This document shows positions 7,815 through 16,869 of a stretch of 40,304 bases of DNA, in pieces. Positions within the stretch are counted from its first letter, which is position 1, and each line of letters begins with the position of its first letter. The DNA lies in contig CAILVI010000306.1 in assembly GCA_903837595.1 (NCBI GenBank), positions 1 to 40,304 of the forward strand. Reading direction: 5' to 3'. The position numbers and the translations under genes are program-made. The notes beneath the pieces were generated by a model, which did not search any database, was not told the DNA's origin, and worked only from the letters and a program-made list of their open reading frames with translations. Origin of the DNA: an uncultured Thiodictyon sp. Lineage in GTDB: Bacteria > Pseudomonadota > Gammaproteobacteria > Chromatiales > Chromatiaceae.

Positions 7815-9818
7815 CTAGACGGCTGCCACCTTCACGACCACTAGAGTAATATCGTCGGTCTGCAGGTTGTCGCCACGGAATGCCTCCAGTTCTTCGCGCA
7901 GGCAGGCGCTGATCTCCTCGGCCCTGCCGCCGGCATGCCGCCGTATGACCTCGGCAACGCGCTGCTTGCCATAGAACTCGCCGTTGCTGTTGGTCGTCTC
8001 CCAGATACCATCGGTGGCGGCCAGGAAAATCGTCCCGGGGGCGATGTTCTCCAGTATGAACTCCTCATAACCGCGATCCGCCATAATCCCCAGCGGTATG
8101 CCGCCCCCATCCACGTCAGTAAAGTGTCCGACCGCCGGATCGTAGATGAACGGCATATCATGACCGGCCGAGGCCCAGCGCATTTCTCTACGGATGGGAT
8201 CGATCGCCATCAGCAGCATGGTCATAAAGCGTCCGCTGTCGCTGTCGTCGATGAGCAGGTCGTTCATGTGGTTCAACAGATCGGCCAGCGAGCCATGATC
8301 TCGCGAGCGGCTGCGCAGAATGCCGCGCGCCGTAGCCATCACCATAGCCGCGGCAATCCCGTGGCCGGTCACGTCACCTAAGGCCACCGCTAGCGCATCT
8401 TTCGGGAGGTCGAACAGCTCCAAATAGTCGTAATAATCCCCGCCGGTTTCGTCGCAGTAGGTACTATGCCCGGCCACCTCGATGCCAGGGATGACCGGGG
8501 TCTCTTGCGGCAATAGATTGCGTTGTACGTCCATGGCCATGGCAAGCGACTGGCGCATCCGCAGGCGATCACGCAGACCGGCTGTCATGGCATTGATTTC
8601 GTCAGAGAGCTGTGTCAGTTCTGGCGATTCAGTCAGCGCCACCTGGGTCTCCAGGTCACCGGCACCAATTCTGCGCACATGATCCACCAGGCAGAGTATG
8701 GGCGCCGTCATGGCCTTCGCCGCCAGCGTGCCCAGCCCGAGGCCGAGCAGCACGACCGCAATTGCAACCGCGATCGCGATCGTACGTCCGATCTCGATGT
8801 CGGCCAGGAAATCGGCCTGCGGTACAACCGTCACGACCAGCCAGTTGAGCCCGGTCGCATGGTGAAGCGGCGAGACCTTGATCAGTTGTTTGTGGCCGGC
8901 GATTGCGATTGCGTATTGAGCGGAATGATTCAGTGGGTCCAGCGATCCGAGCGTGGTCTTCAAGAACGCGCCAACGGCGGCGACCGTAGCATCTGCGGAG
9001 TTCCACGCCAGGACCGGGCGACCCACCGCATCAATGATCGGCGTACCGGTTGAGCGTGCCACGAGCCGGCCGTCGGCATACAGGATGAAGGCCAGGCCGG
9101 TTTTCCCGATCTGGAGTCGGTTCAGCATGGTGGAAATCTCTTCCAGGCTCACTTCTGCCGCCAAGACACCGAGAACGTGACCGGATGGGTTCCGGTATGG
9201 CTGGCTATAGGCGATGGCCAGGGTCTCCTGCGGCGCGCCAACCTTCGCGATCCAGGTATAAGGTTCGCTCCAGGCGGGCATCCCCGCTGCCAGGCCGGCG
9301 ATGTACCAGGGGCGCTGGCGCGGTTCGTAGGGAACCGCCCCCAGCGGTTCCCCGGCGATCTCTCCGGCGGGAGAGACGGCAAACTGTTCGAGTAGGCCAT
9401 GGCTGTAGGTGTCCTTGATGGCCAGCGTATACTCCCGATCGCCGACGTAGCGGGACACCGTCATGGCGTCGCCCGCGGTGCTTGCCCAGTCGATACCGGT
9501 GATGCCTGTGGCGGTGCTTGCCTCCTCCAACAAGACCCTGGCCCAGGGGCGCGGACGGGTGGGATCGAGCAGGCCGTCTCTGATCAGGTTCGCGTTGAGT
9601 TGGTTGATCCGCTGAGGTTGGCTCAACAGTGCATCGGTCTGGTCGAGGATCTCCCGGTGGATCTGCGCGAGTTCGTCATAGGCAAGTCGCTGGGTGGCGG
9701 CATGGCTATGGGTAAGAAAGATAAGGGAGATGACTACGGCGGTCAGAAGGATCGGTAAGGCCAACAGCAGCGGTACGGTGACACGCAGCGGGAGCTTTTG
9801 AAGATGCCTGGAAATCAT
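7815..9818 (-). CDS. dCache-HAMP-PP2C (SpoIIE/RsbU-type) phosphatase
   Basis: About 667 residues. Domains in order: N-terminal membrane helix (VPLLLALPILLTAVVIS), an extracytoplasmic dCache sensor (motifs RQRPWYIAGLA, EPYTWIAK, YRNPSGHVLGVLAAEVSLEEIS), a second membrane helix (IAIAVAIAVVLLGLGLG), a HAMP linker (PILCLVDHVRRIGAGDLE), and a C-terminal PP2C/SpoIIE phosphatase with GDVTGHGIAAAMVMA and the terminal DDITLVVVKV metal-binding motif. It should sense a small extracellular ligand and dephosphorylate a partner protein such as an anti-sigma antagonist. No kinase or antagonist is encoded next to it, so the partner is elsewhere. ATG 9818 has GGAA upstream; an ATG five codons earlier at 9833 is also possible. 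Confidence 0.9.
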   Translation of the reverse strand: MISRHLQKLPLRVTVPLLLALPILLTAVVISLIFLTHSHAATQRLAYDELAQIHREILDQTDALLSQPQRINQLNANLIRDGLLDPTRPRPWARVLLEEASTATGITGIDWASTAGDAMTVSRYVGDREYTLAIKDTYSHGLLEQFAVSPAGEIAGEPLGAVPYEPRQRPWYIAGLAAGMPAWSEPYTWIAKVGAPQETLAIAYSQPYRNPSGHVLGVLAAEVSLEEISTMLNRLQIGKTGLAFILYADGRLVARSTGTPIIDAVGRPVLAWNSADATVAAVGAFLKTTLGSLDPLNHSAQYAIAIAGHKQLIKVSPLHHATGLNWLVVTVVPQADFLADIEIGRTIAIAVAIAVVLLGLGLGTLAAKAMTAPILCLVDHVRRIGAGDLETQVALTESPELTQLSDEINAMTAGLRDRLRMRQSLAMAMDVQRNLLPQETPVIPGIEVAGHSTYCDETGGDYYDYLELFDLPKDALAVALGDVTGHGIAAAMVMATARGILRSRSRDHGSLADLLNHMNDLLIDDSDSGRFMTMLLMAIDPIRREMRWASAGHDMPFIYDPAVGHFTDVDGGGIPLGIMADRGYEEFILENIAPGTIFLAATDGIWETTNSNGEFYGKQRVAEVIRRHAGGRAEEISACLREELEAFRGDNLQTDDITLVVVKVAAV

Positions 9819-9895
9819 TATTGGTTCCAACATAAAAATCAGCGTCCAGACGCTGGTCGGGAGCGCGCATTACGGGTCGGCTGCGGTCGGCGGGG

Positions 9896-11326
9896 TCACG
9901 GGATGGCCAAGGACTCCAGGATCAGCCCGGCTACCTCCGGGTAGTCACCGTCGAAGTGATGGTCGCCGGAGACCTTGTGGACCTTGATCCCGAGTCCGCT
10001 GAGCGCGGGACACAGGCTTTCCTCCTCGTCTTCACCGTAGACGCACAGGCCGCGGGTCCAGCCCAGTGCCTGCATCTGCGGCAACACCGGCAGGGCCTCG
10101 GCACCGCGGCCGGTGTTGAGCCAGTCGGTCAGGTGGAATTCGAACATGGCGGTCCGGCCGAGACCTAAGAAGGCGGTGCCCGCCACCCGGGCGCGCAGGT
10201 CCGCGGGCAGGCCATTGGCCAAGAAGGGCAACACCTCGGCGCCGAAGGAATAGCCGATGAGGATCACCCGCTCCTTGTGCCAGGCATCCAGATAGTGACG
10301 CACGACCTGCGCCAAGTCCTCGGCGGTCTCGGTCGGGGTGCGCGGTTTCCAGAAATAACTGAGCGAGTCCCAACCGACGGTGCTGATCCCCTTGGCGGCC
10401 AGTTCGGCGCTCACCCCGCGGTCGATGGCCGCCCAGCCGCCGTCACCGGAGAGCATGACGGCAAAGGTCTTGGGGTCCTCATGGGGGGCACGGACCTCGA
10501 TCAGGGGCAGGCCCGCAATGTCCTGCGCGGCCGCGCCCTCGGCAATCTGGTCGTGGATCCGCGGATCGAGCCACTGCATGAGCGAGGCCATGGGGCTCAA
10601 GGCGGCGCCCCCGGACCCGCTTGGGACGGGGTTGGCGCGCTCGACCGATACCCGGGCGTTCCCCACCTGCTTGGCAAAGGCGGCGACTTGGTCTGCGGGA
10701 CAGGCCGCATCGGTACCGCCCTCGAACAGGAACCAGGCGGCCGATACCCGCGCGGCGGGCAGGAGCCGGTCGTCCTGGACCACTGCATCGGTCAGTCCCT
10801 CGCGTCGGCACGGCGGCGCCACCACCGGCCAGCGCGGACAGAACCCCCGGGTGACCGCGGCGTGAAAGCGGTGCGTGGGCGATTGCAGCAATGCCCCATA
10901 GACCATGGCGGCACCCTCCGACTCCCCAAGCACCGTGGGCAGTGCGTTCTTGGGCAGCGTCTCGCGTTCGCCCACCCAGTGGGCCAGACGGTTCAACTCA
11001 TCCCCCAGGTCCCGGCACTGGGCGCCGTCCCCTGTCGCCGGTGCCTGGCCCGACCACTCGAGCCCGGCGACCAGATGCCCCTGTTCGGCGACCTCCCGCG
11101 CGGTGGCGGTGGCGCGCGCATCCCAGCCCCGCACCCCGGGCAGGTACAGCACCAGGCCCTTGGCCGCGCCGTCGGGACGCACCAGATGGATGGTCCCGAA
11201 GGGGCTCGCGACCTGCGCCTGCGTGACCCCGGCGAGGGCCGGGCGGGCCAGTGACAAGGTGCATAGCAGGGCAATCAGCGGGCAGAGGAGGTCGCGGACG
11301 ACGGACAGGCGGCTGACAGATAACAT
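9896..11326 (-). CDS. acvB: AcvB/VirJ family serine hydrolase
   Basis: 476 residues with an N-terminal signal peptide (LLCPLIALLCTLSLARPALA), hence periplasmic. Two alpha/beta-hydrolase-like halves: the first contains LYLPGVRGWD and GESEGAA; the second, VirJ-like half contains SGDGGWAAIDRGVSAELA, the nucleophile motif GYSFGAEVLP and a terminal GDHHFDGDY with the His. AcvB/AtvA proteins are linked to hydrolysis of lysyl-phosphatidylglycerol and acid tolerance in rhizobia and agrobacteria. The upstream partner here is mprF (LPG synthase/flippase), reproducing the lpiA-atvA pair, although 317 bp with a large palindrome separate them. ATG 11326 is chosen because it places the signal peptide first. 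An open extension upstream runs through the palindrome and is not believed. Confidence 0.9.
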   Translation of the reverse strand: MLSVSRLSVVRDLLCPLIALLCTLSLARPALAGVTQAQVASPFGTIHLVRPDGAAKGLVLYLPGVRGWDARATATAREVAEQGHLVAGLEWSGQAPATGDGAQCRDLGDELNRLAHWVGERETLPKNALPTVLGESEGAAMVYGALLQSPTHRFHAAVTRGFCPRWPVVAPPCRREGLTDAVVQDDRLLPAARVSAAWFLFEGGTDAACPADQVAAFAKQVGNARVSVERANPVPSGSGGAALSPMASLMQWLDPRIHDQIAEGAAAQDIAGLPLIEVRAPHEDPKTFAVMLSGDGGWAAIDRGVSAELAAKGISTVGWDSLSYFWKPRTPTETAEDLAQVVRHYLDAWHKERVILIGYSFGAEVLPFLANGLPADLRARVAGTAFLGLGRTAMFEFHLTDWLNTGRGAEALPVLPQMQALGWTRGLCVYGEDEEESLCPALSGLGIKVHKVSGDHHFDGDYPEVAGLILESLAIP

Positions 11327-11643
11327 GGATTGAGTGCCCTCTCGCGGGTCTTGGTGTGATTTGATAGGGACTGCCGGCCCGGCCACTGGGAGCGCCGCAC
11401 CCCAAGGCGGCGCGATCTCGCAAGCGGTCGCGGCGTTGCGTGCTGCGGATGGGCCGGGCCGCACTGGGGTGCGGCGCTCCCAGTCGGTCGGCCTGACGGC
11501 CAACCGTCCCGCCTCGGCAGCCGGAACGATGATCAAGGCCTCCATTGTCAAAGCCCGCGTCGCGGCGCAACCATTGCCCGGAGTCGCCCCGCCCGGCACC
11601 ATCGCGTCCATTGCCTGTGATGCTCTGAGCGATGCGGGCTAGG
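11327..11643. other. mprF-acvB intergenic region
   Basis: 317 bp holding a large inverted repeat (11385-11484). The open frame that crosses it in front of acvB has no signal or family support. Expression of acvB may therefore depend on readthrough of this structure or on its own promoter, which I could not locate. Confidence 0.5.
11385..11484. repeat. Inverted repeat pair, CTGGGAGCGCCGCACCCC family
   Basis: Arms 11385-11403 and 11466-11484 are perfectly complementary over 19 bp and enclose 62 bp. The arm combines the CGCACCCCA core seen at 7584 with the CTGGGAGCGCCG core seen at 14416-14446 and 28355-28384. It belongs to the dispersed REP-like families of the window. Confidence 0.8.
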
Positions 11644-14319
11644 CTAGGGCTTGATCAGGATCTGCCGGTACCCGCCGGCAATCAGGGCGGCGATATCCAC
11701 CAGCAAGGTGGGCAGCGGCCGATACAGCGGATAGGCGATATAGCGACTCTGCCAGACCGGATGGAATTTCTCCTTGAAGCTGCGCACGCCCTTGTAGTTG
11801 TAAAGACGGCTGCCGGAGGCGTAGGCCAGCCCGGCGAGGCGCTCGTCCGCCCGGGCATAGCGGGTTTTGCCCACGCCGCTCAAGGGCGCCATGCCCAGGT
11901 TGAACCAGGTGTAGCCCTCGGTCTGGGCGCATTCGATCATCCGGGTAAAGAGAAAGTCCATGGTGCCGGTCGGGGCGTCGGGCACCTGTCGCATCAGGTC
12001 CACCCCCAGCTCGAGGCGCCCCAGATAGGAGGGGGTGAGACTCGCAAAGGCGATGATACGCGGTCCTTGCCGGACCACATACAGTCGCGAGCGGGCCAGG
12101 TAGTCCCGGTCGAAGGCGCCCAGAGAAAAACCCTTCTCGCCCCCGCCCCGCTCGCGCAGCCAGGCGGCGGAGACCCCCGCGAGAGCCGCCCAGGTGGCCT
12201 CGTCGAGCGGCGATTCCAGGCGCTCCGCACTCAGGCCGTCGCGCATCGCGCGATTGACCCCGGTGCGCAGCGTCTGGTTGCGCCGGCCGGAGAGTGTAAA
12301 GTCAGCAGTGGGCACCTGGCCCATCTCCCCCGCCTTGAACAGCGCAAACCCGGCGTCGTGGTAGAGGTGCAGGTGCTCGTGGGCGACCTCGTAGAAGACC
12401 GGGTCCAGGTCGTAGCGGTCCGCCAGGTCGCGGAACTCCACCACGGCCGGTCCAAAGGCCGCCGGGTCCCCGATCGGGTCGCCCAGTGCCACCAGGCGAC
12501 CGCGGATGCGTCGGTATTGGATCAGGCAGCGCTGCTGCGCCGCGTAGAGCAGGTGCTTGTCGCCCATGAACAGCAGATGGGCGAAGGTGCCGCCGCGGTT
12601 GGCCTCCAGCCAGTCCCTCGCCTGGGCAAGGGCGGCGGCATCGGTGGGCGGGAACTGCGGTTTGGGCATCCGGAACATCCCCCAGGCGAGCCAGGCCACC
12701 AGGGCCAGCACCGCGAACGGTACAGAGCGTAGATAAAGGGCGACGTGCCGGTGCGGCTGCGACTGGAACCAGACCCCGCGCCAGGTGATGGACTCACCAT
12801 GCAACCAGGGGCCGAGCAGGACATAGGCGCAGACGCTGGCCACCAGGGCCAGCAACCACAACAGATTGCGCCGACCCAGAAAGGGGTAGGAGACGCGATA
12901 GAAGGCATCGCGCCGCAACCACAAGAGCCCGGCCACCGCGAGCAGAAACAGGACCTGCTCCGGGGCTGCCCCCTTGAGCACGCTCAGGAAGGCCCCGGCC
13001 AACAGTAGCGGCATCGCCACCCGATAGGCACTGCGCACCTGCTGGTCGATCCCCCGCGATAGGGCGATCAGCAGTACCCCCACCCCCACCGATAGGAAGT
13101 GTGAAAGCTCGAGCGCCGGCAGCGGCAGCACCGTAAGCAGGCGCTCCACCCGATCCTCCAGGGCCGGCAGGGCGGCGGAGGCCAGGAGCAAAAGCCCGGT
13201 GCCAAAGATCAGTAGGCCGAGCAGGCGCACCCCGACGGAAGCAATGACATACAGCGGCAGGCGCAGCAGCCCGACCAGCGGATTGTTCTGCCACAGCTGC
13301 GCCAGCCGGGCGACGATCGGCGCCGCGGGGCGGGCCAGCAGGCCGGTGCGCAGGGTGAGCCCGATCAGCCAGGGCACCAGATAGTAGACCAGGCGGAAGA
13401 TCAGGAGCCCGGCCGCCGCGGTCTCGATGGGGACGCGCAGCCGTGTCAGCATCACCAACAGGGCTGCATCGAAGACCCCGAGTCCCCCGGGGATCAGGCT
13501 CAAGACACCCAGGGTGGCCGCGAAGGTGAAGGCCGCAAGGAAGGGACCCGGGGTGAGGTGGGCGCCGCAGGCCGTCAAACAACACCAGGCGACCAGTATC
13601 GCCAGCAGCCAGTCCAGCACCGAGATCGCCACCAGCGTCAGCCCCCCCGTGAGGCCGAGGCGGGCGGTCCCGCTCAAGACCCGGTGCAGGATCGCCGGGC
13701 TTGCCGCCAGGGTCAGGAACACCGGCAGATAGGCGGCATAGCCGATCAGGATGCCGAGCACCGCCCAGCGCGGCAGCAGGCGCGGTGCCAAATTGGTCTG
13801 GTCCAGGGCGAGGGTCACGAGCACCAGCACCGCGAGCCCCACCGGCGCCGCCAACATGATCACCCCGGAATAGAGCGAGGCGACACGGGTCGCCACCCCG
13901 TCGCGCGTCAGCAGCAGGAGGCGGATGCCTGAGCCCGCGAGCCCGGACAATCCGATCAGGTTGTTGGTGGTATTGGCGACCCAGCTATAGCGGATCAGCC
14001 GGTCCGCCGCCAGCCGCACCTTGAGCCACCGGCTCACCCACCAGTCGTAGAGCACCATCTCGAAGACCGCGACCAGGGCCAGAGCCTGGAGCCCCAGGAG
14101 GTAGCCCAAGGGGATGCGGCGCACGCCCTTGAGCAACGCGTTGACGTTGAAGCCCTTGATCTCGTACCAGGCAACCAGGGCGGTGACGACGATCAGGAGC
14201 GGCGGCACGCCGCGGCGCAGCCAGGCGAGCAGCGTGGCGGCGCGGCGGTTGGTATCGCGCGGGGCAGCCGCGTGTACCCCGGAGGGCGCGAGGATCGGGG
14301 TCTTGGGGGGGCGGGTCAT
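11644..14319 (-). CDS. mprF: MprF: lysyl-phosphatidylglycerol synthase/flippase
   Basis: 891 residues, usual full length. The N-terminal two thirds is a multi-helix flippase domain (around IRLLLLTRDGVA, LSLIPGGLGVFDAALL), followed by further membrane helices and a C-terminal cytosolic GNAT-fold synthase (DUF2156) with HLLFMGDKHLLYA, YEVAHEHLHLYHDAGF, FTLSGRRNQTLR and the terminal KFHPVWQSRYIAYP. The enzyme transfers an amino acid (usually Lys) from aminoacyl-tRNA to phosphatidylglycerol and flips the lipid outward, lowering negative surface charge. ATG 14319 has a GAGG site upstream. It is followed by acvB on the same strand, a pairing known from acid-inducible lpiA/atvA loci. Confidence 0.95.
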   Translation of the reverse strand: MTRPPKTPILAPSGVHAAAPRDTNRRAATLLAWLRRGVPPLLIVVTALVAWYEIKGFNVNALLKGVRRIPLGYLLGLQALALVAVFEMVLYDWWVSRWLKVRLAADRLIRYSWVANTTNNLIGLSGLAGSGIRLLLLTRDGVATRVASLYSGVIMLAAPVGLAVLVLVTLALDQTNLAPRLLPRWAVLGILIGYAAYLPVFLTLAASPAILHRVLSGTARLGLTGGLTLVAISVLDWLLAILVAWCCLTACGAHLTPGPFLAAFTFAATLGVLSLIPGGLGVFDAALLVMLTRLRVPIETAAAGLLIFRLVYYLVPWLIGLTLRTGLLARPAAPIVARLAQLWQNNPLVGLLRLPLYVIASVGVRLLGLLIFGTGLLLLASAALPALEDRVERLLTVLPLPALELSHFLSVGVGVLLIALSRGIDQQVRSAYRVAMPLLLAGAFLSVLKGAAPEQVLFLLAVAGLLWLRRDAFYRVSYPFLGRRNLLWLLALVASVCAYVLLGPWLHGESITWRGVWFQSQPHRHVALYLRSVPFAVLALVAWLAWGMFRMPKPQFPPTDAAALAQARDWLEANRGGTFAHLLFMGDKHLLYAAQQRCLIQYRRIRGRLVALGDPIGDPAAFGPAVVEFRDLADRYDLDPVFYEVAHEHLHLYHDAGFALFKAGEMGQVPTADFTLSGRRNQTLRTGVNRAMRDGLSAERLESPLDEATWAALAGVSAAWLRERGGGEKGFSLGAFDRDYLARSRLYVVRQGPRIIAFASLTPSYLGRLELGVDLMRQVPDAPTGTMDFLFTRMIECAQTEGYTWFNLGMAPLSGVGKTRYARADERLAGLAYASGSRLYNYKGVRSFKEKFHPVWQSRYIAYPLYRPLPTLLVDIAALIAGGYRQILIKP

Positions 14320-14415
14320 GGTGACCTCGGGCGACTCGCGGCGGTGTCAGCGCGGGGTGAAGGGGAATGCCGCATGCTCCCATGCCCGGCAGGGCGGCGC
14401 AATGCGACCACTTCT

Positions 14416-14446
14416 CGCCGACAGAATGTCGGCGCTCCCAGGCGCG
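14416..14446. repeat. Dispersed repeat, copy 1
   Basis: Contains the hairpin CGCCGACA-GAA-TGTCGGCG (14416-14434) followed by GCTCCCAGGCGC. The reverse complement matches 28354-28384 at all but one of about 31 positions. It sits between mprF and mobA. Confidence 0.75.
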
Positions 14447-14516
14447 AACCTCCGCGGCCCGGCACCGATTCTTGCACGATTTGCGGCGCACCGGTGCGTT
14501 CTGGGATCATCGCCGG

Positions 14517-15143
14517 ATGCAGCCCCCCTACCCTAACCGCACGGCCATCACCGGCGTCATCCTGGCCGGCGGCGCGGCGCGCCGCCTGGGCGGGCAGGAC
14601 AAGGGGCTGTGGTCCTTCGCCGGCCGGCCGCTGGTCGAGTGGGTCATCCGCGCGCTCGCCCCGCAGGTCGGCACCCTACTGATCAGTGCCAACCGCAATC
14701 TCGAGCATTATGCCGGCTACGGCCTGCCGGTGGTGACCGATCTGGACCCGGGCTTTCAGGGACCGCTCGCCGGTGTGCGCAGCGCCCTGCGCGCGGCCCG
14801 CACCGACTGGATCGTCACCCTGCCCTGCGACGGGCCCTACCCCGCGCCCGACCTGGTGGCGCGGCTCGTTCAGGCCCTGCACGATCAGAGGGGCGAACTG
14901 GCGGTGGCCACCGACGGCCGGCGGATACAGCCGGTCCATGCCCTGCTCCCGGTCGCCCTGGCCGCCGATCTGGAGGCCTTTCTGGACACCGGTGAGCGCA
15001 AGCCGACCCTGTGGTATGCCCGGCATCGGGTCGCCCTCGCCGACTTGAGCAACCGGCCGGGGTGCTTTGCCAACCTCAATACCCCGGAGGATGCGGCGGA
15101 CCTGGCGCCGATCCGTCATGCGGGCCGGGACACCGGTCGCTAA
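14517..15143 (+). CDS. mobA: Molybdenum cofactor guanylyltransferase MobA
   Basis: 208 residues. The N-terminal nucleotide-binding motif ILAGGAARRLGGQDKGL (LAGG-x3-R-x-GG-x-DK) is complete, followed by GPLAGVRSAL and the CDGPYPAPDL metal-binding region typical of MobA. The enzyme attaches GMP to molybdopterin to make the bis-MGD cofactor of DMSO-reductase-type molybdoenzymes in the cytoplasm. ATG 14517 immediately precedes the nucleotide-binding strand. It is divergent from mprF and convergent with the exosortase-associated gene; no functional link to either is evident. Confidence 0.95.
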   Translation: MQPPYPNRTAITGVILAGGAARRLGGQDKGLWSFAGRPLVEWVIRALAPQVGTLLISANRNLEHYAGYGLPVVTDLDPGFQGPLAGVRSALRAARTDWIVTLPCDGPYPAPDLVARLVQALHDQRGELAVATDGRRIQPVHALLPVALAADLEAFLDTGERKPTLWYARHRVALADLSNRPGCFANLNTPEDAADLAPIRHAGRDTGR

Positions 15144-15288
15144 GGCGCACCATCCGGGTCCAACACCAGCGGCATCCGCTGTACGTCGAAAAGTTCGCGG
15201 ATTCAGGTCCTACAACACCGAGACCACGAGCCACAAGCCTGCGTTCCGAGCGGCCGTTGCGCCCCGACGCCTTTGGTAGCGCCCGACC

Positions 15289-16010
15289 TCAACCCGCCTG
15301 ACGCCCGCCCGCTGGGGCCGCGGCAAAGGGCCAGAGGACGGGCCGCCTGGTCTGGAGTGACTGATAAACCCCCGCCCACAGGGTCAGCAACTGCGCCTGC
15401 GCGGCTGGATGCGCTGCGGTGCTGATTGAGATCAGCAGGCATTCCCAGCGCGACTGAGGGTCCAACCCCAGCGCCTGCCTGAGCCATTGCCGCGGGTCAC
15501 GCTGGCGCTCCAGGTCAATCAATTGAAGAGTTGGTCCCGGGTCACCGCGGCTCGGCCGCCCCGCACGATGCAGGTCTGCAGTGCCTGGGCCTCCCCGATC
15601 AGACCGATCGCCAGCTCCACCGGCGGCGCCTGGCCGTTGCTGATGGAGCGCGTCTGCTGGCCCTGGAGCCGGAGGGATGGGTATTGGCTGGCGAGTGCGC
15701 TGAGCTCAAAGCCCTCGTGGCGGCGGCTGCGCACCGTCATGAGGGTGAGCGTGAGAGACCCGCCATCCCCCACTAACGGCGTGACGGCATACCGGGTGAC
15801 TGGGCTGTGTGAATCGTCGCGACCCACCCCGGGCGGACCGCCCGGCAGCGGGTCCAGCCGATATCCAGGCACCGCCAGCACGCCAAGCGGCGCGTCATTG
15901 GCCGCGGGCGCACCACTGCGAAACAGCGTGTGCAGCAGCGCCAGCAGGGACAGTGTCGCCATGACGGCCAGGCCAATACGCAAACCAGGCGTGGGGAGCG
16001 CGCTAGACAT
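15289..16010 (-). pseudogene. Exosortase system-associated protein, frameshifted
   Basis: About 240 residues if joined. N-terminal membrane helix (LRIGLAVMATLSLLALLHTLF), then a periplasmic domain with PVTRYAVTPL, LTLMTVRSRRHEGFE and a Cys-containing stretch. The first frame ends at TRDQLFN (stop at 15519-15521). The following frame continues as IDLERQRDPRQWLRQALG ... WECLLISIS. One extra base at 15517-15522 would restore a single chain reading LFNWIDLERQ. The start lies inside the end of the exosortase gene (8-bp overlap), so it is translationally linked. Size, topology and position match the small accessory proteins encoded beside cyanobacterial-type exosortases, where their role is unknown. 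Either a real lesion or a 1-nt assembly error. Confidence 0.65.
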
Positions 16011-16869
16011 CGCCCGACCCCGAGGCCGCGAGCTGCCGCTCCAGGGTCCGCAGATACAGCGAGGCAAAGACAGACACCGTCAGCGCGGCAAAGATCAGTG
16101 AACCATTTTCCTCATGAAAAAACACTAACCATTGCTGCTTGCGGGAAAGGCCGCTGCCGTTGATCGCCGCCAGCAAGGCAATGCGCAGGGCATTACCCGC
16201 AATCGCGAAGAGCGGCGCTGAGGCGATCACCAGCACGCGCAGCCAGCGCTGCCGCAAGGGAAAGGCGAGCACAAAGATCACCGCCACAACGCTGAGCAGA
16301 CCGATGATTTCGGTCCCGCTGCATGCCCCGGAAATATAGATACTGCCACCTTCCAACAGAACCTCGCGGCCATTGACCCGGACATCGATACCACAGAGCA
16401 ACAGGACCAGTTGAACGAGCAGCGCGGTGCCGTGGGCGAGTGTATCGTCAGGCAGCAGGCGCGGCAGCAACAAGGCCATCGGCAAACAGGCGAGTACGAT
16501 CAGCGAATCGCGGAACCGGCCCAGCCGGCGGGGCGCCTCGCACAGCAAGGCGAGACTTAAGCCCTGCAGCAGGGCGAGCCCATAGACCACCAAGTCCGCA
16601 AGCGCCGACTGCGCACTGAGATAACCGGCGGCCAGGAGCAAGACAGAGCCGAGCAAAAAGCCGAAGCGGCTCGGCCGCGGGGTCAGGCAGGGCAGCTGAT
16701 CCTCCATGCTGATGGCCGCCCCGCCCCATACCAGGCCCGAGAGCAAGGCCAGGCGCAGGCCCTGCGCATAATAGCCGGTGGCGACACTATTCAGCGCCAC
16801 CAAAACCGCCGTCAGCAGCCACAGCCCCCGCGGCGACCAGGCCAGGCGCCGCATGGCTTGGTGGATCAT
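16003..16869 (-). CDS. Exosortase, resembling the cyanobacterial type
   Basis: 288 residues with about eight membrane helices. The catalytic set of exosortases is present: Cys183 in ISGACSGTEIIGLLS, Arg229 in AIAGNALRIALL and His252 in FFHEENGSLIF. Exosortases are inner-membrane transpeptidase-like enzymes that process proteins with a C-terminal PEP-CTERM tripartite signal. The start ATG overlaps the stop of the preceding HpsJ-like gene (TGATG), indicating translational coupling. The next gene overlaps its end. The nearby sorting signals are of the P-x-PLPILG-x-x-A-x-GWSRKLR form, which I associate with cyanobacterial exosortase substrates; assignment to a specific subfamily is by recollection and should be confirmed. 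Confidence 0.9.
   Translation of the reverse strand: MIHQAMRRLAWSPRGLWLLTAVLVALNSVATGYYAQGLRLALLSGLVWGGAAISMEDQLPCLTPRPSRFGFLLGSVLLLAAGYLSAQSALADLVVYGLALLQGLSLALLCEAPRRLGRFRDSLIVLACLPMALLLPRLLPDDTLAHGTALLVQLVLLLCGIDVRVNGREVLLEGGSIYISGACSGTEIIGLLSVVAVIFVLAFPLRQRWLRVLVIASAPLFAIAGNALRIALLAAINGSGLSRKQQWLVFFHEENGSLIFAALTVSVFASLYLRTLERQLAASGSGDV

Noticed and set aside
11327-11611. N-terminal extension of the AcvB open frame
   Set aside because: It passes through a large inverted repeat and would bury a good signal peptide internally.
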